Shown here: one piece after another, positions 45,875 through 54,795 of the stretch
How the letters are laid out: each line of letters starts with the position of its first letter
Position numbering within the stretch: the stretch's first letter is position 1
Assembly (NCBI GenBank): GCA_023432225.1
Contig: JAEYUW010000024.1
Span: 62,001 to 126,000, forward strand
Reading direction: 5' to 3'
Source: Verrucomicrobiota bacterium
GTDB taxonomy: Bacteria > Verrucomicrobiota > Verrucomicrobiia > Opitutales > Opitutaceae
Length of the DNA stretch: 64,000 bases
Program-made: the position numbers and the translations under genes
The notes under the pieces: model-generated
Seen by the model: the letters and a program-made list of their open reading frames with translations, nothing else
Database searches by the model: none
Told to the model about the DNA's origin: nothing

Positions 45875-46504
45875 GTGGAAAAAATCCTCGTGATCGACGA
45901 CGAAGCGCCGATGCGCCGGCAGATCGCCGCGCTGCTCGCTGCGGAAGGTTATCAAACCCTCGAGGCGCACAACGGCCGCGAAGGCGTGGCGCTCGCGCTC
46001 AAGGAGAAACCCGACCTGGTGGTGTGCGACATCACGATGCCCGAAATGAACGGCCACCGCGTGCTGCAAGCGCTGCGCGAACAACCGGGCACGGCGGCGA
46101 CGCCCTTCATCTTCCTCACCGGTTGGGGCGAAAAGGAGGATCTGCGCGCCGGCATGAATCTCGGCGCCGACGACTATTTGGTGAAGCCGGTCGAGCCGAA
46201 CGATTTTGTCGCCGCCGTCGCCGCGCGTCTGCGCCGCCGCAAGCAGGCCGGGGGTGGCCGATCGGCCTCGGTGGCGGATGCGACGCCGGCCGCGCTCGCG
46301 AGCGCGTTGGGCCTCACGCCGCGCGAAGCTGAAATTTTGTCGTGGGTGGTGCAGGGAAAAACAAACCCCGAGATCGGCACGATTCTCGGCATCCAACTCA
46401 CGACCGTGAAGAAGCACCTCGAAAGCACGTTCGTGAAACTCGGCGTCGAAAACCGCACCGCGGCCGTGACGCTCGCGCTGGAGAAGATCGTGCCGCAGGG
46501 GTGA
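45875..46504 (+). CDS. LuxR/NarL-type response regulator
   Basis: 209 residues from GTG. A receiver (ILVIDDEAPMR, phospho-acceptor Asp in VVCDITMPEMNG, Lys in LVKPVEP) is joined to a LuxR helix-turn-helix (LTPREAEILSWVVQGKTNPEIGTIL, then LTTVKKHLESTFVKLGVENR). Divergent from the globin operon, which it may control. Its stop overlaps the next small gene by GTGA. Confidence 0.87.
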   Translation: MEKILVIDDEAPMRRQIAALLAAEGYQTLEAHNGREGVALALKEKPDLVVCDITMPEMNGHRVLQALREQPGTAATPFIFLTGWGEKEDLRAGMNLGADDYLVKPVEPNDFVAAVAARLRRRKQAGGGRSASVADATPAALASALGLTPREAEILSWVVQGKTNPEIGTILGIQLTTVKKHLESTFVKLGVENRTAAVTLALEKIVPQG

Positions 46505-46740
46505 GTGCCGAATTTCAGGCTGCTATCGGCGGAGTAATTTGGGGAATCTGCGCGGCGGTTTTCGGCGGCCTCGCCCTTTACGGCTTTAAAAACAAGCGGT
46601 TTCCGCTGCGCGGGTGGGGCTATCTCAAACAAGCGGACCAGCCGGTTCGCTTCAGGCGATGGCTGATAATCTTTTGTGGTGGATCGATCTTCGCGGGCTT
46701 TATCGGTGCGGTCTGGATCGTCCAGGCGTTCGTCGATTAG
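46501..46740 (+). CDS. small two-segment membrane protein coupled to the response regulator
   Basis: 79 residues from GTG. Membrane segments lie at ~8-26 and ~56-77, with a basic loop (KNKRFPLRGWGYLKQ) between. The GTGA overlap with the regulator stop suggests translational coupling. The family is not recognised. It could be a membrane partner of the regulator; that is inference. Confidence 0.6.
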   Translation: MSAEFQAAIGGVIWGICAAVFGGLALYGFKNKRFPLRGWGYLKQADQPVRFRRWLIIFCGGSIFAGFIGAVWIVQAFVD

Positions 46741-46746
46741 CGCTAC

Positions 46747-47826
46747 TCACAACTTCGGCAAGTGCCCCTGCGCATCGTGTTCGATGCGGGCGCGCGTCTT
46801 CACGAGGCTCTCGCGCACGAGCTGGCCCATCGTCGTGCAGGCGAGGAAGTCTTTCGATTCGTAGTGGTCGGCGAGGCCTTCGCGGAGCTGATGCACGTGG
46901 TCGTCGGGCGCGATCGGGTCGACGGCCATCGCGTCGAGCAGCGCGTCGAGGCGCGCCTTCGCTAGTTCGGCGCGTTGGAGCATGAGCGTCTGCTCCTCGC
47001 GCTGGTATTGGAACGCGGTCTTGGCGTGCAGGGCCTTCGTGCAGAATTGCACGAGGGGCGCGTTGTCCTTGAAGAACTGCGGCAGGTAGAAATTTTTCCG
47101 GCCGTGGTGGCTCTGCTGGTCGAAATCCATTGCGCGGATGCGGACCTGTGAGCTTTCGAAATCCGGCGTGATGACGAAGACGAAGTTGTAGCTGCGCATA
47201 TCGCCGAGCAGGCGGATGAAGCAGCGCTCGTTGAACTTCACCAGTTCCTTCGCGATGCGGATGGGGCGGAGCGACTCGTCGCCAAGCCAGCGGTCGATGA
47301 AGACGTCGCCGGGGACGCCGGCGATGTGCTCCTCGATCAGCGTGTTGCCGTGCGTGAGGAAGTTCAGGCGGTTCGGCGAGAGGAGATGCTCCAGCTCGAG
47401 GCCGTAGATGCGCGACGCGTCGGCCTTCTTCACGTAGAAGTGGTCCGGGTTTTCGTTGTAGGCGTTCACGATCCGCACGCGGAACGGCATCGAGTTGCCG
47501 AAGCTGCAGAAATCCACGCGGTCGATGTAGAGGTGCTGCATCACCGAGAAGTCGCCGTCGACTTTGAGGAGCGCGTAGATGCGTTTCAGGCCCTCGTTGA
47601 TCTGCTGCATTTCCTCGGCGCGGTAGACGACGGTGTCCCAGAGCGTGTTCTTGCCGTCGTTGTCGACGAGCGGCATGGCCTCGTGAAAATCGCGCAGGCG
47701 CTCGTAGGTGACGGGCAGGTCGCGTTCGCGGCGGTAGCGGCGGAGGTAACCGCGCAATTCGTCGCGGATCGGGTAGGCGGGCTTTTTCGGTGTGCGATCC
47801 TGAATGATGTAACCCGGAGCGGACAT
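46747..47826 (-). CDS. uncharacterised protein with kinase-like D-x4-N and DFD residues
   Basis: 359 residues, no signal peptide or membrane segment; the family is not recognised. LLGDMRSYNFVF (D209, N214) followed 20 residues later by RAMDFDQ (D234, D236) resembles the catalytic loop and metal-binding motif of HipA and aminoglycoside-phosphotransferase-type kinases. FYVKKAD near 131 could hold the ATP lysine and IEEHIAG a glutamate. The last ~80 residues are helical and charged. It faces the regulator genes with a 6-base gap and has no toxin-antitoxin partner. Confidence 0.5.
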   Translation of the reverse strand: MSAPGYIIQDRTPKKPAYPIRDELRGYLRRYRRERDLPVTYERLRDFHEAMPLVDNDGKNTLWDTVVYRAEEMQQINEGLKRIYALLKVDGDFSVMQHLYIDRVDFCSFGNSMPFRVRIVNAYNENPDHFYVKKADASRIYGLELEHLLSPNRLNFLTHGNTLIEEHIAGVPGDVFIDRWLGDESLRPIRIAKELVKFNERCFIRLLGDMRSYNFVFVITPDFESSQVRIRAMDFDQQSHHGRKNFYLPQFFKDNAPLVQFCTKALHAKTAFQYQREEQTLMLQRAELAKARLDALLDAMAVDPIAPDDHVHQLREGLADHYESKDFLACTTMGQLVRESLVKTRARIEHDAQGHLPKL

Positions 47827-47927
47827 GCGTGGGTGAACGTAGGCGCGGATGCGCGCGGCGCAACTCCGCAGGGAGTGGCCGGGTGGGTGTGCGGGGCGCG
47901 GGGCAGTGTGATGACGGAGGTGAAAAT

Positions 47928-47952
47928 GTAGGGCCTCACCTCGTGTGAGGCC
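47928..47952. repeat. GTAG-footed REP-like hairpin
   Basis: GTAG, then GGCCTCAC, a 5-base loop and GTGAGGCC, in the gap between two minus-strand genes. Confidence 0.75.
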
Positions 47953-48018
47953 TCGCCTGCGAACGTGGCGTGTGCGGGAATCCCGAGTCAGGTTCGACGC
48001 GAGGTCGAGCTCTACAGT

Positions 48019-48948
48019 TCAAGCCGCCAGCAACCGCTCGCAGAGCGCGATGAGCCGCGCGCGCAATGGCTGGCTTCGCTCGGCAAAGCTGCGCTGGAGG
48101 CGTTCGTAGTCGGCGCGGCCTTCCGGCGTTTCGATCGCGATCGGCGCGAGACCGAGCGACGTGCAATCGTAGGGACTCGCGCGCATGTCGATCTCGCGAA
48201 TCTCGCGGGCGAGCGCGAAGCAGTCGGCGATCAACTCGCTCGGCGTGAACGGCGCGAGTTTGAACGCCCACTTGTAGAGATCCATGTTCGCGTGCAGGCA
48301 GCCGCGCTGCTCGAGCTGTGCGGTGGTCGTGCGCTCGGGTTGCAGGCGGTTGAGCGGACGCGCGGCCGGCGTGAAGAAACGGAACGCATCGAAATGCGAG
48401 CAACGAATCGGGAGCGAATCGACGATGCGCGCGATCTCCTCCGGCGGAAAGCGCAGCGGCAGCTGCGCGTGGCGAATCTCGCCCGGCGTAAGACGATAAA
48501 CCATCGCCCACTCGTGCAGGCCGAAGCAGGCGAACTGCGGGGCGCGATCTTGCGTATTACGCAAAAGTCCCGCGAGCCATGTCAGCGACTCGCGGCGCTT
48601 GGGATCGAACGCGCCGCAGTTCACGCGCACGCCTTCCACCGGCGTTCCGGTGGGGGCGTTTAGCGCGTCCGGTGCGACGCGCACGAGTTCGTATTCGGGC
48701 CAGCGCAGGTAGTCGCGCGCGGCCTCGCCGAGCAGCACGACGTCCGGTCCCGGATGCCAGCGTCGGAGCCAACTGGGTCGATACGAATAATATTCCCAGA
48801 GGAAATCTTCGACCGGGTGCTTCTCGCCGCGCGATTGGCGGGCTTGGTGCGGATCGGCCCACACGCGCACGCGTGCCTCGTGCGCACGCCGCCGCTCGAG
48901 CCAGTCGGGCTCCGGGAGGATCTCGCGAGTGAGGACGGTCGTGGTCAC
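48019..48948 (-). CDS. conserved hypothetical protein (often labelled 3-methyladenine DNA glycosylase in actinobacteria)
   Basis: 309 residues. The N-terminal RRAHEARVRVWADPHQARQSRGEKHPVEDFLWEYYSYRP followed by LRRWHPGPDVV matches a conserved actinobacterial family whose glycosylase label I recall but cannot support from visible active-site residues. It is rich in Cys and His (CFGLHEWAMVYR, CSHFDAFRFF, CLHANMDLYKW). GTG at 48948 is used because conservation starts there; ATG at 48993 is possible. A GTATTA palindrome lies within (48550-48564). Confidence 0.6.
   Translation of the reverse strand: MTTTVLTREILPEPDWLERRRAHEARVRVWADPHQARQSRGEKHPVEDFLWEYYSYRPSWLRRWHPGPDVVLLGEAARDYLRWPEYELVRVAPDALNAPTGTPVEGVRVNCGAFDPKRRESLTWLAGLLRNTQDRAPQFACFGLHEWAMVYRLTPGEIRHAQLPLRFPPEEIARIVDSLPIRCSHFDAFRFFTPAARPLNRLQPERTTTAQLEQRGCLHANMDLYKWAFKLAPFTPSELIADCFALAREIREIDMRASPYDCTSLGLAPIAIETPEGRADYERLQRSFAERSQPLRARLIALCERLLAA
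48550..48564. repeat. GTATTA palindrome, copy 6
   Basis: TTGCGT-ATT-ACGCAA, read in frame on the minus strand as LLRNTQD. Confidence 0.55.
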
Positions 48949-49008
48949 AACTTTGCGACAACAAGCGTGCGACGGTAGATAATCAACCCGCAAGCCGCGC
49001 GCCCACGT

Positions 49009-52000
49009 TCAAAGCACGATCACCTTGATGCGGAACGCGATGAACGGCACATCGGCCGCGGGAACAGTGACACGCCACGTTTCCTTAGTGCTGTCCTGAG
49101 CGATTCGTTCGTTGGAGCCGGTGGTGGTCCAGTGTTCGAGGTCCGTAGAGATTTCGACCGAGTAGGTCACGTCGGAGCGATCAACGGGGCGCGTGTAGAT
49201 GAACACCCAGGTGTCATTTGCGCGAGCGACGGTGCCGACGGCCTGGGGCTCGGCCGTGTGAGGATCGGTGGCGAACGCGTATTCGAGCGTGTTGTTGAGT
49301 CCGTCGGCGTCGGGATCGGCGGCGGGGCCACTCCAGGAGGGATCGGCAAGTTCGAGATCGGAAAAGCGGCTGCGTTGCCAGACGACGAAAGAGGAAACAA
49401 CCGCGAGGGATGCACTCGCGGAAGCGACATCGGTTTCGACGTCGTTTGAAGCCAGCGCGCGGAACAGCGCGCCGTGCAATTCGGTCGTGACGAGCACGGC
49501 GAGAGTCTGCGTGCGGGTGCCGGAGAACGTGGCGTTGTCGACCAGAGTGATCCAGCTGGCGCCTTGATCGATGCTTCGCTGCCAGACGAGGGTGGGAGAA
49601 GGCAGTCCGGTGACGGCAACGGTGAAAGTGGCCGTGTGGCCGACGGCGGCGCTTTGCGCCTGCGGTTGGAGGGTGAACGCGGGCGTGGTCGGCCCCATTT
49701 CCTCGGCGGCAACCGGGATGGCGGTGGTTGTGACGAGTCCGGCGAAATCCTCGGCGAACACCTCCACAATCGGAGCGCCCGGTCGTGCGGGGAGCTCGAG
49801 ACCGCCCTCGCTGCGGGGCCATCGCATGGTGGCGAGGGTGACGCCGGCGGCGCGCACGGTGAGTTGCTTCAATCCGGTTTCATCGGCCGCGCGCCACGAA
49901 AGCAGCAGGCGGCGATCGGCCGTGCGGGTTGTCTCCGCGAGCACGACCGGAGGTTGGACATCGGCGACAGGATTCACGAGACGGACGAGCGTGCGGCTGG
50001 TGTTGTTGGCGTCGTCGGAGGCGTTGACCGCGGCGAAGTGGATGCCGGGGGGCACGACCGCGTCGGCGGACCAAGTGGTGGTCCCGGTGACGGTGCCGAT
50101 TTGGGCGGTGGGCGAGTCGAGGAAAACACGAGGACTCGAACGCTCGTCGCTCGCGGTGCCGGTGAGGTGCACGCGGCCCGCGGTGTCCGCCACAAAGGTG
50201 CTGCCGTCGACCGAGAGGACCGGCGGGACGGCATCCTCCGCCGAGACGACGAATTGCTCTGTGACGGCACCGACGGCGTTGGTCAGGGTGACGGAATAGG
50301 TGGCGCTTTCTCCGACGGTCACGGTCAGGAAGGGGTCGGCGACCTCGGGGATCACGACGCCGTCGCGGCGCCAGACACAGGTGACGGGGGTGTCGGAGGC
50401 GGCGTCGATGTGCAGGGTTAGGGTTGTGCCGGGCGGGGCGGTCGGCGTGTTGGGCGAACGAGAGCGCACGATCGGTGCGGCGGGTGGGGCGGGCGTTTCG
50501 TTCCAGCTGACGGCCAGCATGGGGCGCACGTCAGCGGAAGCCGCATTGGCGGAATGAAACGCGACTTGGTAGTCGGAGCGTCGTGCGCGGAGGATTAGTC
50601 CGTAGTTTTCCCAAGTTCCATCGAGCCAGTGGTTGAACTCCGCCGTCAGATCGAGATTCCACGCGGAACCGCGGTAGACGTCGGAGATGCCGGCGCCGTA
50701 GTCGATCGCCTCCGGCACGCTGCGCCAGATGAAAGTGCTGTCGTTGAGGAGCGTGAGGTTCCGGTTGGGCAGCATGGGCTGGATCTGTCCGCGGGTGGCG
50801 GAGTTGCCGGTGGGATTGAGTTGCAGCGTGGCTTGGGTGAGAGGCCGCGGAAAAGACGAGAGTTGGTAGGCGGGAAACTTGAGGTAAGCGTCCATGAAGC
50901 TGTCGGGCCGTCCCGGTCGCCCGTGCGAAAACCGCGCGACGATTTCCTCGCCGTTATCGATCACTTTGGTCGTGTCGTTGTCGCTGCTCCAGAAGTAGGC
51001 ATCGCTCGGAAGTTCTTTGCGCGCGGTGATGCGTGCGGTGCGGGCGAGCGCCGTTTCCGGCACGGCGAGACGGCTCCGCAGGCGGGCGCCGACCGATACG
51101 TGGTCGACCATCGTGAACCGTGCTTCGGCGCCTTGGGACGACGCGACCCAGCCGAGAAATTCCTCGGTCGGGCCGGCTTCGCACCGCACCCAGACCTGCT
51201 CGCCGTGGTCGAGCTGATCGGAGACGAAGCGCGTATCGCTTCTCTCCATCACCGCCGTGAAACGCGGGGCGGTGATCGTGATGCGACCCAAGCCGGCGGG
51301 TTTATCGACGGTGAGGCGCCGGGGGCCGCTGACGGCGCCGATGGGGACGATGTTGGGCACGAACCGGCGGTTTTCGGTGATGACGAACCGCAGCGGGTTG
51401 TCAGTGAGCGCCGGATCGCCCCAATCGCGCAGCGTGTAACCGTTGCTGACGGTCGCGAGGATCTCCACCAGGGCGTTGGCGGGGAACAGCAGTTCGCCGT
51501 TCACGAGCGTGGGCTCGGGAGTGAAACTGAATCCGGCCGGGCCAGAGTTGACGATTTCCACCTTGAAGGCCGGCGTGTTGGGGTGGAGCTGCACCGTTTT
51601 TTCCAGGCGATCGGCCATCGTCGCCCCGGGCAGCCAGGCGAGGACCTGCACGGTCGTCGCTTCATTCAGCAGTGCCGCCGGGCGGAGCGTGCCGGCGTCA
51701 TCGATGGCGGCGAGGGAGGTGTTGGTGGTGTCCCAGCGCGCAACCGAGGTGACAAGGGTTTCGCCGGTCGTGGCGGTTGCGACGACTTGGTAGCTGCCGG
51801 TCTGTCCTGCGATCAGCTGGTCGGGTCCGACAATGCGCCAGCCGGCGGCGTTGGGCGCGCCGCTGCCGTTTGTGGGCGGCGGGGTCTCGCGCACGAGAGT
51901 CGCCACCTTGCTTTGGCCGAACGTCACGGTGATGCGGCGGGCGGTGACTGCGGTGCCGTCGACCACCCAGCGGACAAAGCGGGCCGTGCTTGTGTCCGAG

Positions 52001-53466
52001 GGGGCCACCAACTCGGCGGTTGCGTCCGCCGCGCCCGACAGGCTGGCCGGCGGATTTGCTGACGTGGAGCCGGTCGTTCGATGGATCTCGATCGCGGCGA
52101 TCGGGCCGATGGCCTGCAACTCGACGAACGCGGTGCGTTCGGCCGGGGCAGAGACCACGGCGGCACTGCTGACGGCGCGCACGAATTCGGCCGCGTCCTT
52201 TACCAAAACCAGCGTGGCGGCGGTCTCCCGGGGCAACGCCCAGAACATCTCCGACGGATAGCTCGCCAGCCGGGAACGGATGTCCGCGACCTGGGTGGTG
52301 GCGTCGATTTGCAGGGCCTTGAGATCGACCCCCGTGTATCTTTGCGGATCGAAAACCTTCTCGAGCAGGATGCTGGCCGAGTTGATGGCGATGGGATAAG
52401 AATAGCGGGCGCCGCCGATGACTTCCTCAACGGTGTAATGGAGCTCCATGTGTTCTCCGACCGTCTTTGTGGCGGCGGAGAGAAGGTCCTGCACGGTGTC
52501 GTCAGCGATCGTGAGCGCAGTCACGCGCGTCAGCTGGGAGATGCCTTGGGCAAATTGATTGGTCGTGATGCGGTAGCGTTCGAACGGCGCGGCGATGGCG
52601 CCGAGATCGACCAGCGTGGGGACGTCGACGTGGCCGCCGTCGGAGCGCAGTTTGGCCACATAGCTGGCGCGATGCGGGCCAACCATGCCGCGACCGAGAT
52701 CGAGGCGGCGGGCTTTCAAGAAATCGCGCAGGACTCCGAATTGGCTGGGGGAGAGCGCACCGTTTTCCACGGCGGTGCGCGCCTCGGCCAGAATACGCAC
52801 GACGTCCTGCCGGGCGTGATGAATGGTCGCGTAGGGTGTGTCGCCCCGCCGCCCGGCTTCGGACGTGAGGTTGCGCACGGCGAGGAAGTTCGGGCCGTTG
52901 GGGGGGCCGAAATAAACGTGGTCGAATGCGATCTGCTTGTAGGAGCGCACCGGGGCGCCATTGAGCCGAACCTTGTGCTCCGCGGTCATGTCGGCGATCA
53001 GCTGAGTGGCGCCGATGTCTTGGGCGGCCGCGGTTTGCTGGCGCATCGCCCATGCCCGCACGTCGGCTCCGACCATTTCCGCACGCTGCGCGAAGGAGCT
53101 GATTTGGTCCGGCAGGTTTACGGTTTCGGTGAGCACGCGCAACAGCGAGCGAGTGATGTTGGGGTCCTGCAGAATCCCTTCGTCCTTATCGAGCAACTCG
53201 CTCACCTCGACCAGCCCCACGGCGTCTTTGACCAGACGCGAGCTCGACAGCAGCAACATTGCCGCCTCGTAGTGAGTGTCGCCGAGGTCGGCCAATCCTT
53301 CGAAAGCGAGTGCGGTGTTGTCGCAATCGAGCCAGATCTTCATTCTGGCCCGGTCTTCGAGCAGCGCGAGCTCGTTCAACACTTCTGTCTTCGTGCCACT
53401 CGTCTGGGCCGCCAGGTGCGCTGCTGTCAGGAGCAGCAGGAGCGAAAAATAGCGGCACCATCGCAT
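49009..53466 (-). CDS. very large secreted protein with Ig-like and DNRLRE-like domains
   Basis: 1485 residues with a signal peptide (RWCRYFSLLLLLTAAHLAAQ). Residues ~20-430 are alpha-helical and unrecognised, then beta-rich domains follow. SFMDAYLKFPAYQLSSF and later PMLAVSWNETPAPP resemble a DNRLRE-type carbohydrate-associated domain (~860-1000). Ig-like repeats run from ~1010 to 1390, and the end has DPDADGLNNTLEYAFATDP, a calcium-binding-like segment common in large verrucomicrobial exported proteins. It is probably a cell-surface or secreted adhesin or binding protein. No catalytic motif is visible. Confidence 0.8.
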   Translation of the reverse strand: MRWCRYFSLLLLLTAAHLAAQTSGTKTEVLNELALLEDRARMKIWLDCDNTALAFEGLADLGDTHYEAAMLLLSSSRLVKDAVGLVEVSELLDKDEGILQDPNITRSLLRVLTETVNLPDQISSFAQRAEMVGADVRAWAMRQQTAAAQDIGATQLIADMTAEHKVRLNGAPVRSYKQIAFDHVYFGPPNGPNFLAVRNLTSEAGRRGDTPYATIHHARQDVVRILAEARTAVENGALSPSQFGVLRDFLKARRLDLGRGMVGPHRASYVAKLRSDGGHVDVPTLVDLGAIAAPFERYRITTNQFAQGISQLTRVTALTIADDTVQDLLSAATKTVGEHMELHYTVEEVIGGARYSYPIAINSASILLEKVFDPQRYTGVDLKALQIDATTQVADIRSRLASYPSEMFWALPRETAATLVLVKDAAEFVRAVSSAAVVSAPAERTAFVELQAIGPIAAIEIHRTTGSTSANPPASLSGAADATAELVAPSDTSTARFVRWVVDGTAVTARRITVTFGQSKVATLVRETPPPTNGSGAPNAAGWRIVGPDQLIAGQTGSYQVVATATTGETLVTSVARWDTTNTSLAAIDDAGTLRPAALLNEATTVQVLAWLPGATMADRLEKTVQLHPNTPAFKVEIVNSGPAGFSFTPEPTLVNGELLFPANALVEILATVSNGYTLRDWGDPALTDNPLRFVITENRRFVPNIVPIGAVSGPRRLTVDKPAGLGRITITAPRFTAVMERSDTRFVSDQLDHGEQVWVRCEAGPTEEFLGWVASSQGAEARFTMVDHVSVGARLRSRLAVPETALARTARITARKELPSDAYFWSSDNDTTKVIDNGEEIVARFSHGRPGRPDSFMDAYLKFPAYQLSSFPRPLTQATLQLNPTGNSATRGQIQPMLPNRNLTLLNDSTFIWRSVPEAIDYGAGISDVYRGSAWNLDLTAEFNHWLDGTWENYGLILRARRSDYQVAFHSANAASADVRPMLAVSWNETPAPPAAPIVRSRSPNTPTAPPGTTLTLHIDAASDTPVTCVWRRDGVVIPEVADPFLTVTVGESATYSVTLTNAVGAVTEQFVVSAEDAVPPVLSVDGSTFVADTAGRVHLTGTASDERSSPRVFLDSPTAQIGTVTGTTTWSADAVVPPGIHFAAVNASDDANNTSRTLVRLVNPVADVQPPVVLAETTRTADRRLLLSWRAADETGLKQLTVRAAGVTLATMRWPRSEGGLELPARPGAPIVEVFAEDFAGLVTTTAIPVAAEEMGPTTPAFTLQPQAQSAAVGHTATFTVAVTGLPSPTLVWQRSIDQGASWITLVDNATFSGTRTQTLAVLVTTELHGALFRALASNDVETDVASASASLAVVSSFVVWQRSRFSDLELADPSWSGPAADPDADGLNNTLEYAFATDPHTAEPQAVGTVARANDTWVFIYTRPVDRSDVTYSVEISTDLEHWTTTGSNERIAQDSTKETWRVTVPAADVPFIAFRIKVIVL

Positions 53467-53711
53467 GACTGGATGTGGGGTCTGATTATTCCGCGCGCAG
53501 CACGCGCCAGCGTTGGCCCGTCGCTGGCATCGGCACAGTGCGCACGCGCGAGAAATGCAGCAAGTGCCTAAATGGTCATGAGGCTTGAGTTTTCCCGCTC
53601 CGGAATTTTGAACACGGCGAATGCAAAGGAACCGCGCCCAGTGTCGAACTTAGCTGAACGGCTCCGCTAAACCGGCACAGCCTCGATCCGTGTTCTCACG
53701 GGCGGACTAGA

Positions 53712-54623
53712 TCAGTCGCGCAGCAGGAGGCGGCGGACGCCTTCGCTGGGGGGGGCGGTGATGAAGTGCATTTTGACCGGCCAGGCATTCGACTCGGCGA
53801 AAGCGGTCAGCGCGTATTTGGCCGCGGCGTTGTTGAGCACACTGCCGCTCACGCCGCACGTGATGTCGCGCGCGCCGGGGAAAAGTTTTTCGGTGACGAG
53901 ACGGCCCTGGGCAACGAGCTCGCCGATCGAGCTCGCGAGTGCCACCTGGGCCGGACGGCAGCCTGTCTGCGCGAGTTCAATCACACGGGGCGCGAAGGCG
54001 GCGACGCGGGCGTTGGCGTCGGATTCGGCGTAGAACATCGCCTTGATGCTGCTCGCGTCGGTCAGGCCGGTGTGCGCTTGCAGCGCTTCGCCGAGTCCGC
54101 TCCCGGCGCTCCAGCCGGTGAGTTCGAGCAGCGCGGCGGCGATGGCGCGGCGACCGAGCTCGTAGCCGCTGCCGGGATCGCCGAAACGCCAGCCGAGCCC
54201 GCCGGCGTAGTGCACGGAGCCATCGGGGGCGCGGGCGGCGACGAACGAGCCGGTGCCGGCGTGCAGCACGAGGCCGGGGCCGCCGTTGGTGGCGAGTTCG
54301 AGCACCGGCAGGGAATCCGGGCCGTGGGTCACGACGCCGTAGCCGTGAATCAACGCCGCGATTTCGCGCCATGTGACGGAGCTGCCGGCGACGTAGAGGC
54401 GGGTGGCGGAGATTTGAGATTTGAGATTCGAAATTTGAGACGCGGCGAGCAGAGCCTCGAGTGCGGTGACGAGGACGGTGCGGGCGCGGTCGGCGCCGAG
54501 GTGGCTCGGGTTGCAGCCGGGGCCGATGTGTCGGGCGACAATGCTGCCGGTGGAGTCCACGAGCAGGAGCTCGGTTTTGGTGCCGCCGCCGTCGACGCCG
54601 ATGCGATAGGAGGTATTCGCCAC
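53712..54623 (-). CDS. BadF/BadG-type ATPase, N-acetylglucosamine kinase-like
   Basis: 303 residues. IGVDGGGTKTELLLVD is the phosphate-1 motif of the ASKHA fold, LHAGTGSF and GGLGWRFGDPGSGYELGR are the family hallmarks of GlcNAc kinases, and CGVSGSVL lies near the C-terminus. It probably phosphorylates N-acetylglucosamine or a related sugar. Odd: residues 62-72 (SQISNLKSQIS) are a translated short-tandem repeat (54411-54440). Confidence 0.83.
   Translation of the reverse strand: MANTSYRIGVDGGGTKTELLLVDSTGSIVARHIGPGCNPSHLGADRARTVLVTALEALLAASQISNLKSQISATRLYVAGSSVTWREIAALIHGYGVVTHGPDSLPVLELATNGGPGLVLHAGTGSFVAARAPDGSVHYAGGLGWRFGDPGSGYELGRRAIAAALLELTGWSAGSGLGEALQAHTGLTDASSIKAMFYAESDANARVAAFAPRVIELAQTGCRPAQVALASSIGELVAQGRLVTEKLFPGARDITCGVSGSVLNNAAAKYALTAFAESNAWPVKMHFITAPPSEGVRRLLLRD
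54411..54440. repeat. short-tandem AT-rich arm (unit ~GATTTGA) inside CDS
   Basis: Four 7-base units GATTTGA/GATTTGA/GATTCGA/AATTTGA in a GC-rich gene. Read on the minus strand as SQISNLKSQIS in a surface region after the N-terminal ATPase strands. Confidence 0.75.
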
Positions 54624-54713
54624 GCGCTGACGAAAGAGGGGAAACTGGGACGCGACGAATCAAAATACGCCGCGGGCGGCGGGCCGATGGACGAGGGATG
54701 TCGCGAGAATTGA

Positions 54714-54770
54714 GGTGGAGCGCGCTGACCTCAACGCGCTCGGAACGGGTTGAGGTCAACCCGTTCCACC
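54714..54770. repeat. two-hairpin (BIME-like) element, copy 2
   Basis: GGTGGA and TCCACC bracket two hairpins, GAGCGCGCTGA/TCAACGCGCTC and GAACGGGTTGA/TCAACCCGTTC. Same layout as 15005-15067 with different stems. Confidence 0.85.
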
Positions 54771-54795
54771 ACGCACCGTGGCGCGCGACGCTGGC

